A stretch of DNA of 64,000 bases from Streptomyces sp. NBC_01351 (GCF_036237315.1 NZ_CP108356.1:5957501-6021500), one strand, 5' to 3'. Counted from the stretch's first letter, positions 35,314-43,492 are shown. Made by a program: numbers and translations. The notes: generated by a model from the letters alone, not told the origin.

Positions 35314-36816
35314 ATGTCCCTTGACGAGGTTCAGGACGTCCGCACCCCGGACTCCGAAGCCGACGCCCCAGCCAACGCCATATCCAAGGGCCGCGGCGGC
35401 TGGGCCGCGCTGCGGCCGCTGCTGCTGCGCATGCACTTCTACGCGGGCCTGCTGATCGCCCCGCTGCTGTTCCTCGCCGCCACCACCGGGCTGCTGTACG
35501 CCGGTTCCTGGCAGGCCGAGAAGATCCTCTACTCCGACGAGCTCACCGTCTCCCGCGTCGGCGAAAGCGCCCTGCCGCTGAGCGCCCAGGTCGAGGCGGC
35601 CAAGGACGCCGCGCCCGAGGGTGAGGTCGTCTCCGTGTGGCCCGGCCCCGACGCGGAGGCCACGACCCGGGTGATCATGGAGAAGCCGGGTCTCCCCGAG
35701 GGCGAGACCCTCACCGTGTTCGTCGACCCGTATACGGCCGAGGTGCGCGGGCAGCTCGCCACCTCCGGTGACTCCCTCCCGCTGCGGACCTGGCTGAGCG
35801 AGTTCCACGCCGGCCTCCACCTGGGGGAGTACGGCCGGAACTACAGCGAGATGGCCGCGAGCTGGATGTGGGTCGTCGCCCTCGGCGGGCTCGCCCTGTG
35901 GATCGGCCGCCGCCGCAAGCGCCGGGCGGTGGGGGCACCTCCCAGCGGTAGCTGGGGGATGGTCCTCCCGGACCGGAAGCTCACCGGCCGCCGCCGCACC
36001 CTGTCCTGGCACGGGGCCGTCGGACTCTGGTCCGTCGCCGGGCTGGTCGTCCTCTCCGCCACCGGCCTGACCTGGTCGAAGTACGCCGGTGAGAACATCG
36101 GGCAGCTCCAGGACGGCCTCGGCGGCGCCACCCCCGCCGTCTCCGCCAAGCTGAAGCCGGGCGGCGCGGCCGACGGGGGCGACGAGCACGCCGGCCACAC
36201 CATGGCCCCCGGCGAGCAGATGCCGGCCGCGGCGCCCACCGCCGACATCGGCCTCGACAAGGCTGTGGACGCGGCCCGCGCCGCCGGGGTCACCGAGGAA
36301 CTCCGCATCACCCTGCCCGCCAAGGGCAAGGGGTACGTGATCAAGGAGCAGGACAAGCAGGTGCCGGTGCACCTGGACGCCGTCGCCGTCGACCCGGCCG
36401 ACGGCAAGGTCATCGACGAACTGCGCTTCGCCGACTACCCGGTGCTCGCGAAGATGACCCGCTTCGGCATCGACCTCCACATGGGCAAGACCTTCGGGCT
36501 CGCCAACCAGATCGCGCTGGCCGCGCTCGCCGTCGCCGTGATGTTCCTGGTCTTCTGGGGCTACCGGATGTGGTGGCTGCGCCGCCCGACGAAGGACCGC
36601 ACGCTGTCCGTCGGCCGCGCCCAGCCGCGCGGCGCCTGGCGGAAGCTGCCGGTCACCCTGCTGCTGCCGCTGGCCGCGGTGACCGCCGTGGTCGGCTGGT
36701 TCGTCCCGCTGCTCGGGATCAGCCTGGTCGCGTTCCTCGTGATCGACCTGGTGCTGGGCTTCGTCGCGGGCCGTCGGAACGCGGCGGCGGAGCCGGAGCC
36801 GGCCGAAGCCTCGTAA
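35314..36816 (+). CDS. PepSY-associated TM protein (PiuB/YkoI-type membrane protein)
   Basis: A 500-residue protein with four main transmembrane helices: 'MHFYAGLLIAPLLFLAATTG', 'MAASWMWVVALGGLALWIG', 'SVAGLVVLSATGLTWSKY' and 'ALAALAVAVMFLVFWGYRMW', plus two C-terminal helices. This is the PepSY-TM architecture with the typical 'LSEFHAGLHLGEYGRN' loop and a second PepSY-like segment ('HLDAVAVDPADGKVIDEL'). It contains 'HAGHTMAPGEQMPA', a possible metal ligand patch. Relatives are linked to iron- or copper-related reduction and uptake. ATG 35314 follows AGGA. An 11-residue insert 'AVGAPPSGSWG' after the second helix is encoded by a 30-nt palindromic repeat also found in the amylase terminator. 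Confidence 0.85.
   Translation: MSLDEVQDVRTPDSEADAPANAISKGRGGWAALRPLLLRMHFYAGLLIAPLLFLAATTGLLYAGSWQAEKILYSDELTVSRVGESALPLSAQVEAAKDAAPEGEVVSVWPGPDAEATTRVIMEKPGLPEGETLTVFVDPYTAEVRGQLATSGDSLPLRTWLSEFHAGLHLGEYGRNYSEMAASWMWVVALGGLALWIGRRRKRRAVGAPPSGSWGMVLPDRKLTGRRRTLSWHGAVGLWSVAGLVVLSATGLTWSKYAGENIGQLQDGLGGATPAVSAKLKPGGAADGGDEHAGHTMAPGEQMPAAAPTADIGLDKAVDAARAAGVTEELRITLPAKGKGYVIKEQDKQVPVHLDAVAVDPADGKVIDELRFADYPVLAKMTRFGIDLHMGKTFGLANQIALAALAVAVMFLVFWGYRMWWLRRPTKDRTLSVGRAQPRGAWRKLPVTLLLPLAAVTAVVGWFVPLLGISLVAFLVIDLVLGFVAGRRNAAAEPEPAEAS
35930..35959. repeat. 30-nt palindromic repeat inside the PepSY gene
   Basis: Begins TGGGGGCACCTCCC and ends AGCTGGGGGA. It is identical, on the opposite strand, to 21562-21591 in the loop of the amylase terminator. 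Here it is in frame and adds GAPPSGSWG to a cytoplasmic Arg/Lys-rich loop. Short dispersed palindromes of this type are familiar in Streptomyces intergenic DNA; one within a coding region is less usual. Confidence 0.85.
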
Positions 36817-36829
36817 CGCCGTGCAAGAA

Positions 36830-36870
36830 CGGGTGGGCCCGCACTCCCGAGGGGAGTGCGGGCCCACCCG
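36830..36870. terminator. Bidirectional terminator hairpin
   Basis: Perfect 19-bp arms, 36830-36848 (CGGGTGGGCCCGCACTCCC) and 36852-36870, with a 3-nt loop, between the convergent PepSY and winged-helix genes. Confidence 0.88.
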
Positions 36871-36889
36871 TGTGCGCTCAACCCGGTGC

Positions 36890-37507
36890 TCACGGCGCGT
36901 ACTTGTAGCCCACCCGGCGGACCGTCTGGATCGCGCCACGGTGGGCCGAGCCCAGCTTGCGGCGCAGGCGGGCGATGTGGACGTCCACCGTCCGGCCGTC
37001 GCCGACGTGCCCGTAGCCCCAGACCGTGGTCACCAGCTGGTCCCGGCTGTGCACCCGGTGCGGGTGCTTCACCAGGTGCGCCAGCAGCTCGAATTCCAGG
37101 TACGTCAGATCCAGCACCTGCCCGTCGACCTCGGCCGTGCGCTGCGCCGGGTCGATGCGGACCAGGGTGTCGTCGCCGGTGCCGGTGCCGGTGCCGGTGC
37201 CGGTGCCGGTGGCGGTGGCGGTGGAGGTGGCGGAGAAGGGCGCCGGTCCCGCCACGGCGTGCGGGGCGAACGTGATCGGCGGCTGCTGGTCGGCCGGCAC
37301 GAGGACCAGGTAGCCGACCATCGGGGGCTGGCCGGGCAGGGTCGGCAGGGTGTGCTGGGGCGCGGGCAGCCAGGTGGCCCCGGGCGGGAGCAGGTCCACT
37401 ACTCGGGCCACTTCGTCTCGGTCCACGGAACGCAGTCGGTGGCGCGGACTGGGCGGATAGGTCAGGGAAGCGGTCGCAGCGGAGGTGAGGGAGCGGGTGT
37501 TCGCCAT
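36890..37507 (-). CDS. OmpR/PhoB-type winged-helix DNA-binding protein lacking a receiver domain
   Basis: A 205-residue protein. The C-terminal ~100 residues are an OmpR-family DNA-binding domain ('LDLTYLEFELLAHLVKHPHR', 'VHSRDQLVTTVWGYGHVGDG', 'RTVDVHIARLRRKLG', 'IQTVRRVGYKYAP'). The N-terminal half has no receiver motifs (no acidic pocket, no phospho-Asp, no Lys) but a short folded part 'HTLPTLPGQPPMVGYLVLVP'. The halves are joined by an Ala/Thr/Gly linker (TATATGTGTGTGTGTG) encoded by a tandem hexanucleotide. It therefore works without a classical sensor kinase. It is a known type in Streptomyces near glnII. Targets are unknown. ATG 37507. Confidence 0.85.
   Translation of the reverse strand: MANTRSLTSAATASLTYPPSPRHRLRSVDRDEVARVVDLLPPGATWLPAPQHTLPTLPGQPPMVGYLVLVPADQQPPITFAPHAVAGPAPFSATSTATATGTGTGTGTGTGDDTLVRIDPAQRTAEVDGQVLDLTYLEFELLAHLVKHPHRVHSRDQLVTTVWGYGHVGDGRTVDVHIARLRRKLGSAHRGAIQTVRRVGYKYAP
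37175..37228. repeat. Hexanucleotide tandem repeat (GCCGGT)n inside the winged-helix gene
   Basis: Six perfect GCCGGT units from 37175 to 37210, followed by three variants (GGCGGT, GGCGGT, GGAGGT). It encodes the Gly-Thr linker. Changes in copy number keep the frame and would alter linker length. Confidence 0.9.
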
Positions 37508-37865
37508 GAGTGGTCAGCTCTTTCACGCGGAGGAGTCGGCAGGGAGACGTGCGTATGTACGTCATCGATGTCGTTCCGCGCAGACCGAAGGCCTGGGGGC
37601 AGCTCAGATAGGAGACGAGATCCCGGAGGCTTTAGAGGGCCGGCGCGTTCTTCGCGCGGCAACACACCCGGTCGAAATCGTGGTCCTGACGGGACGGCCA
37701 GAACGGCTCGAGGTCGCTGCGACCTGACGAGGTGTGCGGGTGGCTGGCCATGGCCCCATTCAAGCAGACGTCCGAGCCCGAGGGCAGGCCCTGTCTCACC
37801 TCGTGGATCGGAATCTCAAATTCCGACACAGGCACCCCCCCAACCCCGGACAAAATCCCCCCCGT
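37508..37865. other. Intergenic region upstream of the winged-helix gene
   Basis: About 358 nt with no supported gene. It carries the promoter side of the winged-helix gene and the 3' side of the next minus-strand gene. A partly self-complementary 'GTGCGTATGTACGTCATCGA' around 37548-37567 could be an operator, but no family consensus is recognised. Confidence 0.4.
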
Positions 37866-38207
37866 TCAGCCCAGCCGCAGCGGCTCCCAGACCGGTCCGA
37901 CGTCCCAGCCCTTCTCCTGCCGGGCCCAGCGCGCCATCACCGCCACCACCTCGGCGGCCGTGGGCAGGTACGCCTGGAAGTGGCGGTCCGCCGATCCGTC
38001 CCGGTGCTCCAGCTGGTACGCCTTGTCGCCCTTGTGGTCCTCGTCGTGCCAGACCTGTATGTACCGGTCCGGCTCCTCGAGGAGCCGCTCGACGACGACG
38101 AAGCGGTCCCCGTCCGCCCCGATGCGCTCCACCAGCTCGGACAACGTGCCGAGCGCGGGCCGTTCGTAGGACTCGCCGCGTTCCGTCTGGATCCTGATCG
38201 CCAACAT
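37866..38207 (-). CDS. Small conserved hypothetical protein
   Basis: A 113-residue soluble protein: 'MLAIRIQTERGESYERPALG', 'LVERIGADGDRFVVVERLLE', 'YIQVWHDEDHKGDKAYQLEH', 'RDGSADRHFQAYLPTAAEVV'. The alternating hydrophobic pattern and 'YQLEHRDGSADRHFQ' resemble small alpha/beta proteins found near glnII in Streptomyces, with no known activity. ATG 38207 is preferred over 38225 because the conserved part begins there. It lies 139 nt downstream of the glnII stop, on the same strand. Confidence 0.7.
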   Translation of the reverse strand: MLAIRIQTERGESYERPALGTLSELVERIGADGDRFVVVERLLEEPDRYIQVWHDEDHKGDKAYQLEHRDGSADRHFQAYLPTAAEVVAVMARWARQEKGWDVGPVWEPLRLG

Positions 38208-38346
38208 GGGCACACCGTCCCACACGCCACTGACAACAGCGCCCGCCGGGCCACGGGGGCTCGGCGGGCGTTGTCGTCAGGCGATGGGTGCCAGAAGACG
38301 GGCGTCAGAAGACGGCGTCAGAAGGCGGGGGTCAGCGGGCCGGTGC

Positions 38347-39366
38347 TCAGACCAGGTCGTCCTTCTCCAGGCCCGTGCAGCAGGTGTCCACGATGAGGCG
38401 GGTCACCACGTACGGGTCCACGTTCGCGTTCGGGCGGCGGTCCTCGATGTAGCCCTTGCCGTCCTTCTCCACCTGCCACGGGATGCGGACCGAGGCGCCG
38501 CGGTCCGAGACGCCGTAGCTGAACTCGTTCCACGGGGCGGTCTCGTGGAGGCCCGTCAGGCGCTCGTCGATGCCGGCGCCGTAGTTCTTCACGTGGTCCA
38601 GCGGCTTGCTGCCCTCGCCCAGCGCCTCGCACGCGGAGATGATCGCGCGGTAGTCCTCGCGCATCGCCTTCGTGGAGAAGTTGGTGTGCGCACCCGCGCC
38701 GTTCCAGTCGCCCTTCACCGGCTTCGGGTTCAGCGTCGCGGAGACGTTGAAGTCCTCGGCGGTGCGGTAGAGCAGCCAGCGGGCGATCCACAGCTGGTCG
38801 GAGACCTCCAGCGGGCCGACCGGGCCGACCTGGAACTCCCACTGGCCGGGCATGACCTCGGCGTTGATGCCGGAGATCTCCAGGCCCGCGGCGAGGCAGT
38901 GGTCCAGGTGCTTCTCGACGATGTCGCGGCCGAAGATCTCGTCCGCGCCGACACCGCAGTAGTAACCGCCCTGAGCGGCCGGGAAGCCGTTCACCGGGAA
39001 GCCGAGCGGGCGGGTGCCGTCGAAGAAGGTGTACTCCTGCTCGATGCCGAAGATGGGCTCCTGCCCGGCGAACTTCTCGGCGATCGGACGCAGCAGCGCG
39101 CGGGTGTTCGACTCGTGCGGGGTCATGTCGATGTTCAGGACCTCGCACAGGACGAGGAGGTTGTCGCCGCCGCGGATCGGGTCCGGGCAGGAGAACACCG
39201 GGTTGAGCACGCGGTCGGAGGCGTGGCCCTCGGCCTGGTTGGTGCTCGAACCGTCGAAGCCCCAGATCGGCAGCTCGGCTCCGTCGGCCAGGATCTTCGT
39301 CTTGGAGCGAAGCTTCGCCGTCGGCTCGGTGCCGTCGATCCAGATGTACTCAGCCTTGTAGCTCAC
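38347..39366 (-). CDS. glnII: Glutamine synthetase, type II (eukaryote-like)
   Basis: A 339-residue enzyme that makes glutamine from glutamate, ammonia and ATP. It begins VSYKAEYIWIDGTEP and contains 'PIWGFDGSSTNQAEGHASDR', 'FGIEQEYTFFD' (metal-binding Glu), 'GINAEVMPGQWEFQVGP' and 'NGAGAHTNFSTKAMR', the signatures of the short, unadenylylated type II family. GTG 39366 is chosen because GAGG lies at 9-10 nt; ATG 39375 directly abuts that site. In Streptomyces glnII is a GlnR target induced under nitrogen limitation. It is divergent from the oxidoreductase gene. Confidence 0.95.
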   Translation of the reverse strand: MSYKAEYIWIDGTEPTAKLRSKTKILADGAELPIWGFDGSSTNQAEGHASDRVLNPVFSCPDPIRGGDNLLVLCEVLNIDMTPHESNTRALLRPIAEKFAGQEPIFGIEQEYTFFDGTRPLGFPVNGFPAAQGGYYCGVGADEIFGRDIVEKHLDHCLAAGLEISGINAEVMPGQWEFQVGPVGPLEVSDQLWIARWLLYRTAEDFNVSATLNPKPVKGDWNGAGAHTNFSTKAMREDYRAIISACEALGEGSKPLDHVKNYGAGIDERLTGLHETAPWNEFSYGVSDRGASVRIPWQVEKDGKGYIEDRRPNANVDPYVVTRLIVDTCCTGLEKDDLV

Positions 39367-39477
39367 GGGCCCCATCCTCAGACTCTGCGGGTGCTGCTGG
39401 TCGCTGCTTCATCGTCTCCGCGGCGCTGCGGTGATGACCGCAGCGTGCCCCGCCGCGATTTCCCTTCCGTTGCCCGT

Positions 39478-39507
39478 GTGTGAACCCCGTGTTACCGAGG
39501 TTTACGC
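39478..39507. promoter_or_regulatory. Candidate GlnR box upstream of glnII
   Basis: On the minus strand 'GTAAACCTCGGTAACACGGG' continues 'GTTCACAC', giving two GTNAC-like half sites separated by about 5-6 nt and lying ~110-140 nt before glnII. It resembles the GlnR consensus (gTnAc-n6-GaAAc) only loosely; the glnA site is much better. Confidence 0.4.
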
Positions 39508-39583
39508 CGCAGGTCGGGTGGGCTGTGCGGACCGGGCGCGGGTTGGCGGCGGAGCGTCCGTCCGGGTGGGGCAGACTGGGCGC

Positions 39584-40507
39584 GTGAGCATTTCGTCTGA
39601 TTTGAGCCCTGTCGCAAACCCCCGCCCCAGGGTTGGACTGCTGGGTACCGGCCCCTGGGCCCACCGCACCCACGCCCCCGCCCTCGCCGCGCACGCCGGG
39701 TCCGAGTTCGCCGGTGTGTGGGGCCGCCGGCCCGAAGCCGCGGCCGAGCTGGCACGCGAGTACGGCGTGAAGGTGTACGAAGACCCCGACGCGCTGTTCG
39801 CCGACTGTGACGTCGTGGCGTTCGCCCTGCCGCCCGACGTCCAGGCCCCGCTCGCCGTGCGCGCGGCGGCCGCCGGCTGCCACGTGCTGCTGGACAAGCC
39901 CGTCGCGACGACCGTGGAGGACGCCCGGGCCGTGGCCGACGCGGTGGCCCGGCACGAGGTCGCCTCCGTGGTCTTCCTCACCCTGCGTTTCGCGGAGCCC
40001 ACCGCCGGGTGGGTCGAGGAGCAGGCCGGGCGGGACGGCTGGTTCACTGCCGCGGCCCACTGGCTCGGCGCCGTCTTCCCGCCCGACGGAACGCCCAGCG
40101 CGTACGCCGACTCGCCGTGGCGCAAGGAGAAGGGCGGGCTCTGGGACGTCGGCCCGCACGCGCTGTCCGTACTGATCCCGATCCTCGGCGAGGTCACCGC
40201 CGTCAGCGCCACCCGGGGCCCGTCGGACGTGGTCCAACTCGCCCTGCGGCACGCCTCCGGCGCGGCCAGCACCGCCGTCCTCAGCCTGGGCGCCCCGCGC
40301 GCGGCCGCCGGGGTGGGGCTGGAACTGCGCGGCACGGAGGGCGTGCACGAACTGCCCGGCTGGAGCGACGTACCGGGCGCGTACGGCCGGGCCCTGGACG
40401 CGCTGCTCACGGCGGCCCGGACGGGGGTGCCGGATCCGCGCGGTGCCGAGTTCGGGGCGCGGCTGACGGAGATCCTGGCGGAGGGGGAGGGGCAGCTCCC
40501 TATTTGA
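39584..40507 (+). CDS. Gfo/Idh/MocA family oxidoreductase
   Basis: A 307-residue NAD(P)-dependent dehydrogenase. The Rossmann start is 'RVGLLGTGPWAHRTHAPALA'; the conserved sugar-dehydrogenase loop appears as 'GCHVLLDKPVATTVEDA' (DKP in place of EKP); 'KGGLWDVGPHALSVLIPILG' carries the catalytic-region Asp and His. Substrate is unknown, commonly a sugar or inositol derivative. GTG 39584. The 3' end overlaps the frameshifted membrane gene on the other strand by 8 nt. It is divergent from glnII. Confidence 0.87.
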   Translation: MSISSDLSPVANPRPRVGLLGTGPWAHRTHAPALAAHAGSEFAGVWGRRPEAAAELAREYGVKVYEDPDALFADCDVVAFALPPDVQAPLAVRAAAAGCHVLLDKPVATTVEDARAVADAVARHEVASVVFLTLRFAEPTAGWVEEQAGRDGWFTAAAHWLGAVFPPDGTPSAYADSPWRKEKGGLWDVGPHALSVLIPILGEVTAVSATRGPSDVVQLALRHASGAASTAVLSLGAPRAAAGVGLELRGTEGVHELPGWSDVPGAYGRALDALLTAARTGVPDPRGAEFGARLTEILAEGEGQLPI

Positions 40508-41059
40508 TGATCGCGTTGGCGACGATGATGGCGAGGCCGATCGTCGCGTCGGCCAGGCCGATGAGCAGTGCGGAGCTGATCCGGTAGCCGACCCGGAGCG
40601 CGACGAAGGACCCCCAGGCGAACAGCAGCGCGGTGTTCAGGCCGAGTCCGACGGCGGTCACCCCGGGGGAGTCCCAGTCCGACAGCCCGGCGATGACCAG
40701 CAGGAGCACGGTGGGCAGGTTGCCGCGATCATCGGCCACTCGTTCCACAGTGCCCGGACGAGCAGGTGCCACCGGTGGGCGGCGGAGCCGCGCTGGTGGG
40801 TGGTCATGTGGTGGGAGTAGCCGTGCGCGAGCCCGGCGGTGGCCGCCGTCACGAGGACCCAGCTGGCGTCGTAGAAGGGGGTGTAGTCCCCGCCCTTCTG
40901 GTCCAGCGCGGCGAGCAGCCCGCTGGCCAGCACGGTCCCGTACACCCCGCCGAACATCCAGTCCGCCCCGCGACGGGGCGGGGGGAAGGGGGTGGGGGGT
41001 TGGGGCTGGGGTTGGGGTTGCGGTTGCGGCTTTGGGGTTGTGGGGGTGGGCTCGGTCAC
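40500..41059 (-). pseudogene. Small integral membrane protein, frameshifted
   Basis: The first frame starts at ATG 41059 with 'MTEPTPTTPKPQPQPQPQPQ' and 'GADWMFGGVYGTVLASGLLA', and runs to 'WNEWPMIAAT'. The hydrophobic continuation 'LPTVLLLVIAGLSDW', 'GLGLNTALLFAWGSFVALRV' and 'GLADATIGLAIIVANAIIK' is in another frame. Near 40717-40720 the minus strand reads ACCTGCCC where ACCCTGCCC would restore the frame, so a single missing C explains it. Either a real mutation or a sequencing error. The intact protein would be ~185 residues with four or five helices of unknown role. The (PQ)n N-terminus comes from an imperfect tandem repeat at about 41000-41045. Confidence 0.75.
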
Positions 41060-41171
41060 GGTGGGTCCTTTGGCGTGTTACGTCCCTATTCGTTATCCGG
41101 CCACCCTACGAGCCTCCGGGTCGCGGTACGGAAAGTGGGCGCTCGGTACCCTTCCGGGAGAGGAGGGGATC

Positions 41172-42005
41172 ATGGAAACCCATGCGAACGGCCGCCTCGC
41201 GGAGTGGGCCGAGCGGACCGTGGTGCGCGACGGGGTGCGGCTCGTCTGCCGGGACTGGGGAGGGGACGGCCAGGCCGTCGTCCTGCTGCACGGGCTGGCC
41301 GGGCACGTGGGCGAATGGGACGCGGTGGCACGGCATTTGAGCCCGCGGTACCGGGTCGTGGCCGTCGACCAGAGGGGCCACGGCGCCAGCGAACGCCGCC
41401 CCGGGGACGTCTCCCGCGCCGCGTACGTCGCCGATGTCCTCGCCGTGGCCGACCGGCTGGAGCTCGGCCGGTTCGTCCTGATCGGCCAGTCGCTGGGCGG
41501 CCACACGGCCATGCTCGCCGCTGCCGAGCACCCCGCACGCCTAGGTGCCCTCGTGCTCGTCGAAGCCGGGCCGGGCGGGGGCGACCCGGAGGTCGTCGCG
41601 GAGATCGGCGGATGGTTCGACTCCTGGCCGAAGCCGTTCCCCACACGGGAGGCCGCCGTCGATTTCCTGGGAGGCGGCCCGGTCGGCGAGGGGTGGGCGG
41701 CCGGACTGGAGGAGCGTGACGGCGGATGGTGGCCGCGCTTCGAGCGCGACGTCATGGTCGGATCGCTGGAGGAGAATGCCGGGCGGTCCTTCTGGGACGA
41801 GTGGGAGCGGGTCGCCTGCCCGACCCTCGTGGTCGTCGGCCAGAAGGGCTTCATCGCCGCGTCGGAGGTGGACGAGATGCTGCGGCGGCGTCCGGACACG
41901 CTGGCGGTGAGCGTCCCCGGCGCGGGGCACGACGTACACCTTGAGCGTCCTGACGTGCTGAACGGGCTGCTGTCGGAGTTCCTCGACGGCCGCCGGGTGT
42001 CCTGA
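41172..42005 (+). CDS. Alpha/beta-fold hydrolase
   Basis: A 277-residue soluble hydrolase. Motifs: oxyanion region 'AVVLLHGLAGHVGEWDAV', 'YRVVAVDQRGHGASER', nucleophile elbow 'LIGQSLGGHTAMLAA' (G-Q-S-L-G, Ser), Asp in the 'CPTLVVVGQKGFI' region and His in 'VPGAGHDVHLERPD'. Ester or epoxide/C-C substrates are all possible. ATG 41172 follows an excellent AGGAGGGG site. Upstream is the promoter end of the frameshifted membrane gene, so the two are divergent. Confidence 0.88.
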   Translation: METHANGRLAEWAERTVVRDGVRLVCRDWGGDGQAVVLLHGLAGHVGEWDAVARHLSPRYRVVAVDQRGHGASERRPGDVSRAAYVADVLAVADRLELGRFVLIGQSLGGHTAMLAAAEHPARLGALVLVEAGPGGGDPEVVAEIGGWFDSWPKPFPTREAAVDFLGGGPVGEGWAAGLEERDGGWWPRFERDVMVGSLEENAGRSFWDEWERVACPTLVVVGQKGFIAASEVDEMLRRRPDTLAVSVPGAGHDVHLERPDVLNGLLSEFLDGRRVS

Positions 42006-42142
42006 AGCCGCGCGCGGCCGAGGTCGGCGTACCTGTCCGCGGTGGCGCCCCGGACGTCGGCGTTTCGACGCCGTGGAGCAAGGCGGACGCTGCGGGTTGA
42101 AGCATGATCGGTGGCATCGTCACCGAGTACGGGGGTTCCCGC

Positions 42143-42607
42143 ATGTCCGACATCCTGGTCCGCGCCGCCCGGCCCGAGGATTTCGCCCAGTGGCGCGTCC
42201 TGTACCGCGGCTACGCCGACTTCTACCGGGTGGAGCAGACGGAGGAGGCCGCCGAGACCGTGTGGTCGTGGGTGAACGACCCCGGACACGAGGTCGGCGC
42301 CCTGGTCGCCGAGGACACCGAGGGCCGGCTCCTCGGCCTGGCCCACTACCGCCCCTTCGCCCGTCCGCTGTCGGCGACGGTCGGCTGCTTCCTCGACGAC
42401 CTGTTCGTGGCCCCGGAGCACCGCGGCTCGGGCGCCGCCGACCTGCTGCTCGGCGCCCTGCGCGAGCTGGCCGCCGAGCGGGGCTGGAGCGTGGTGCGGT
42501 GGATCACCGCAGACGACAACCACCGGGCACGCGCGAAGTACGACCAGGTGGCCACGCGGACCATGTGGGTCACGTACGACATGATCCCGGGCGGAGCCGC
42601 GCAGTAG
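42143..42607 (+). CDS. GNAT family N-acetyltransferase
   Basis: A 154-residue protein starting MSDILVRAARPEDFAQWRVL. The acetyl-CoA loop is 'FVAPEHRGSGAADLLLGALR' (RxxGxG/A), with the preceding beta-strand 'ATVGCFLDDLF' and the late 'ITADDNHRARAKYDQVATR'. Substrate unknown. ATG 42143 is preferred to 42104 because the domain starts there and GGGGG is 8 nt upstream. It lies 137 nt after the hydrolase. Confidence 0.85.
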   Translation: MSDILVRAARPEDFAQWRVLYRGYADFYRVEQTEEAAETVWSWVNDPGHEVGALVAEDTEGRLLGLAHYRPFARPLSATVGCFLDDLFVAPEHRGSGAADLLLGALRELAAERGWSVVRWITADDNHRARAKYDQVATRTMWVTYDMIPGGAAQ

Positions 42608-42649
42608 GGCCGGGCCTGCGCTCGATCGCTGGGCGGGGCAGGTCTGCGG

Positions 42650-42805
42650 GGCGGGACGGTCTGTCAAGGGTGGCCGAAGGCCGTCGCGAAGCGACGCGAC
42701 GACGAAGGAGGAGCGCCCTTGACAGGGCGGCCCGACGCGGAAGGACGATGAGACTGCCGGGAAATCCCCAAGCCTTCTCCGATTCCGATCAGCTCGGACC
42801 CCGCC
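42650..42805 (+). repeat. Long repeat copy C (partial; left arm missing)
   Basis: Same orientation as copy B. Starts at GCGGGACGGTCTGTCAAGGG, continues with the inner loop (ACGCGACGACGAAGGAGGAG), the inner arm CCCTTGACAGGG, the outer right arm ending CGGGAAATCCCCAAG and the tail 'CCGATTCCGATCAGCTCGGA'. The left outer arm (TTGGGGGTTTCCCG..) and everything upstream of it in copy B are absent. It lies between two acetyltransferase genes. No gene is visible in 42608-42843. Confidence 0.8.
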
Positions 42806-42843
42806 CTCGGCCGGCCGGCGAGCAGGCCCTACCCCTGCGAGCC

Positions 42844-43380
42844 CTACACGCCCGGCTTCCAGTCCGCGGCGAGGAGCCCGAGCAGTACCTCGTCCAGGAA
42901 CTCGCCCATCACCCAGGCCGACGAGCGCAGTACGCCCTCGCGGACGAAGCCGTTGCGCTCGGCTGAGCGCAGCATCGCGGGGTTGTCCGACAGCGTTTCG
43001 ATCTGCAGCCTCTGCAGGCCGCGCACGATGAAACCGTAGTGGCACAGCACCGCGACCACGTCGGTGCCGTAGCCCTTGCCGCGAGCGGACGGCAGCAGCC
43101 CGAGGCCGATGTGCGCGGACCGGTTGTGGTTGTCGATGCCCCACAGCGTCGCGGTGCCGACCAGCGTGCCGCCGTCCAACTCCACCACGGAGAACGGGAC
43201 GTGCCCCTGCTCCTGGTCGTCCACCACCAGGCGCGGATCCTTCGAGCCGGGCGCGAGCGGCCGCCACGGCCTGCTTTCGGCCCGCGAGGAATTGACCACG
43301 TCGTCGTAGAGCTCGGCCCGCAGGATCGGGATGTCGTCCTCGTGCCGGGCCCTGAGCCCGACCTTGCCGCCTCTAAGCAT
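42844..43380 (-). CDS. GNAT acetyltransferase, RimJ/RimL type
   Basis: A 178-residue protein: 'MLRGGKVGLRARHEDDIPIL' (RimJ/RimL-like N-terminus), 'TLVGTATLWGIDNHNRSAHI' and 'GLGLLPSARGKGYGTDVVAV' (acetyl-CoA loop RGKGYG), then 'LQIETLSDNPAMLRSAERNG' and 'FVREGVLRSSAWVMGEFLDE'. It probably acetylates a peptide N-terminus, small amine or antibiotic-like compound; not resolvable. ATG 43380. The 3' end faces repeat copy C. Confidence 0.87.
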   Translation of the reverse strand: MLRGGKVGLRARHEDDIPILRAELYDDVVNSSRAESRPWRPLAPGSKDPRLVVDDQEQGHVPFSVVELDGGTLVGTATLWGIDNHNRSAHIGLGLLPSARGKGYGTDVVAVLCHYGFIVRGLQRLQIETLSDNPAMLRSAERNGFVREGVLRSSAWVMGEFLDEVLLGLLAADWKPGV

Positions 43381-43492
43381 GCAGGCTTCCTATCCGACCG
43401 GGTTCGCCGACGGCAAACCAATATGGCGCGTGCAAGGCGCTTGCACGGGCGCGTCCCACGCGCCTCCTCCCGGCTACTCCGCCGCCTCCCGG

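Noticed and set aside
37165-37232. Repeat array resembling CRISPR at first sight
   Set aside because: Six-base perfect tandem units without spacers, within a coding region.
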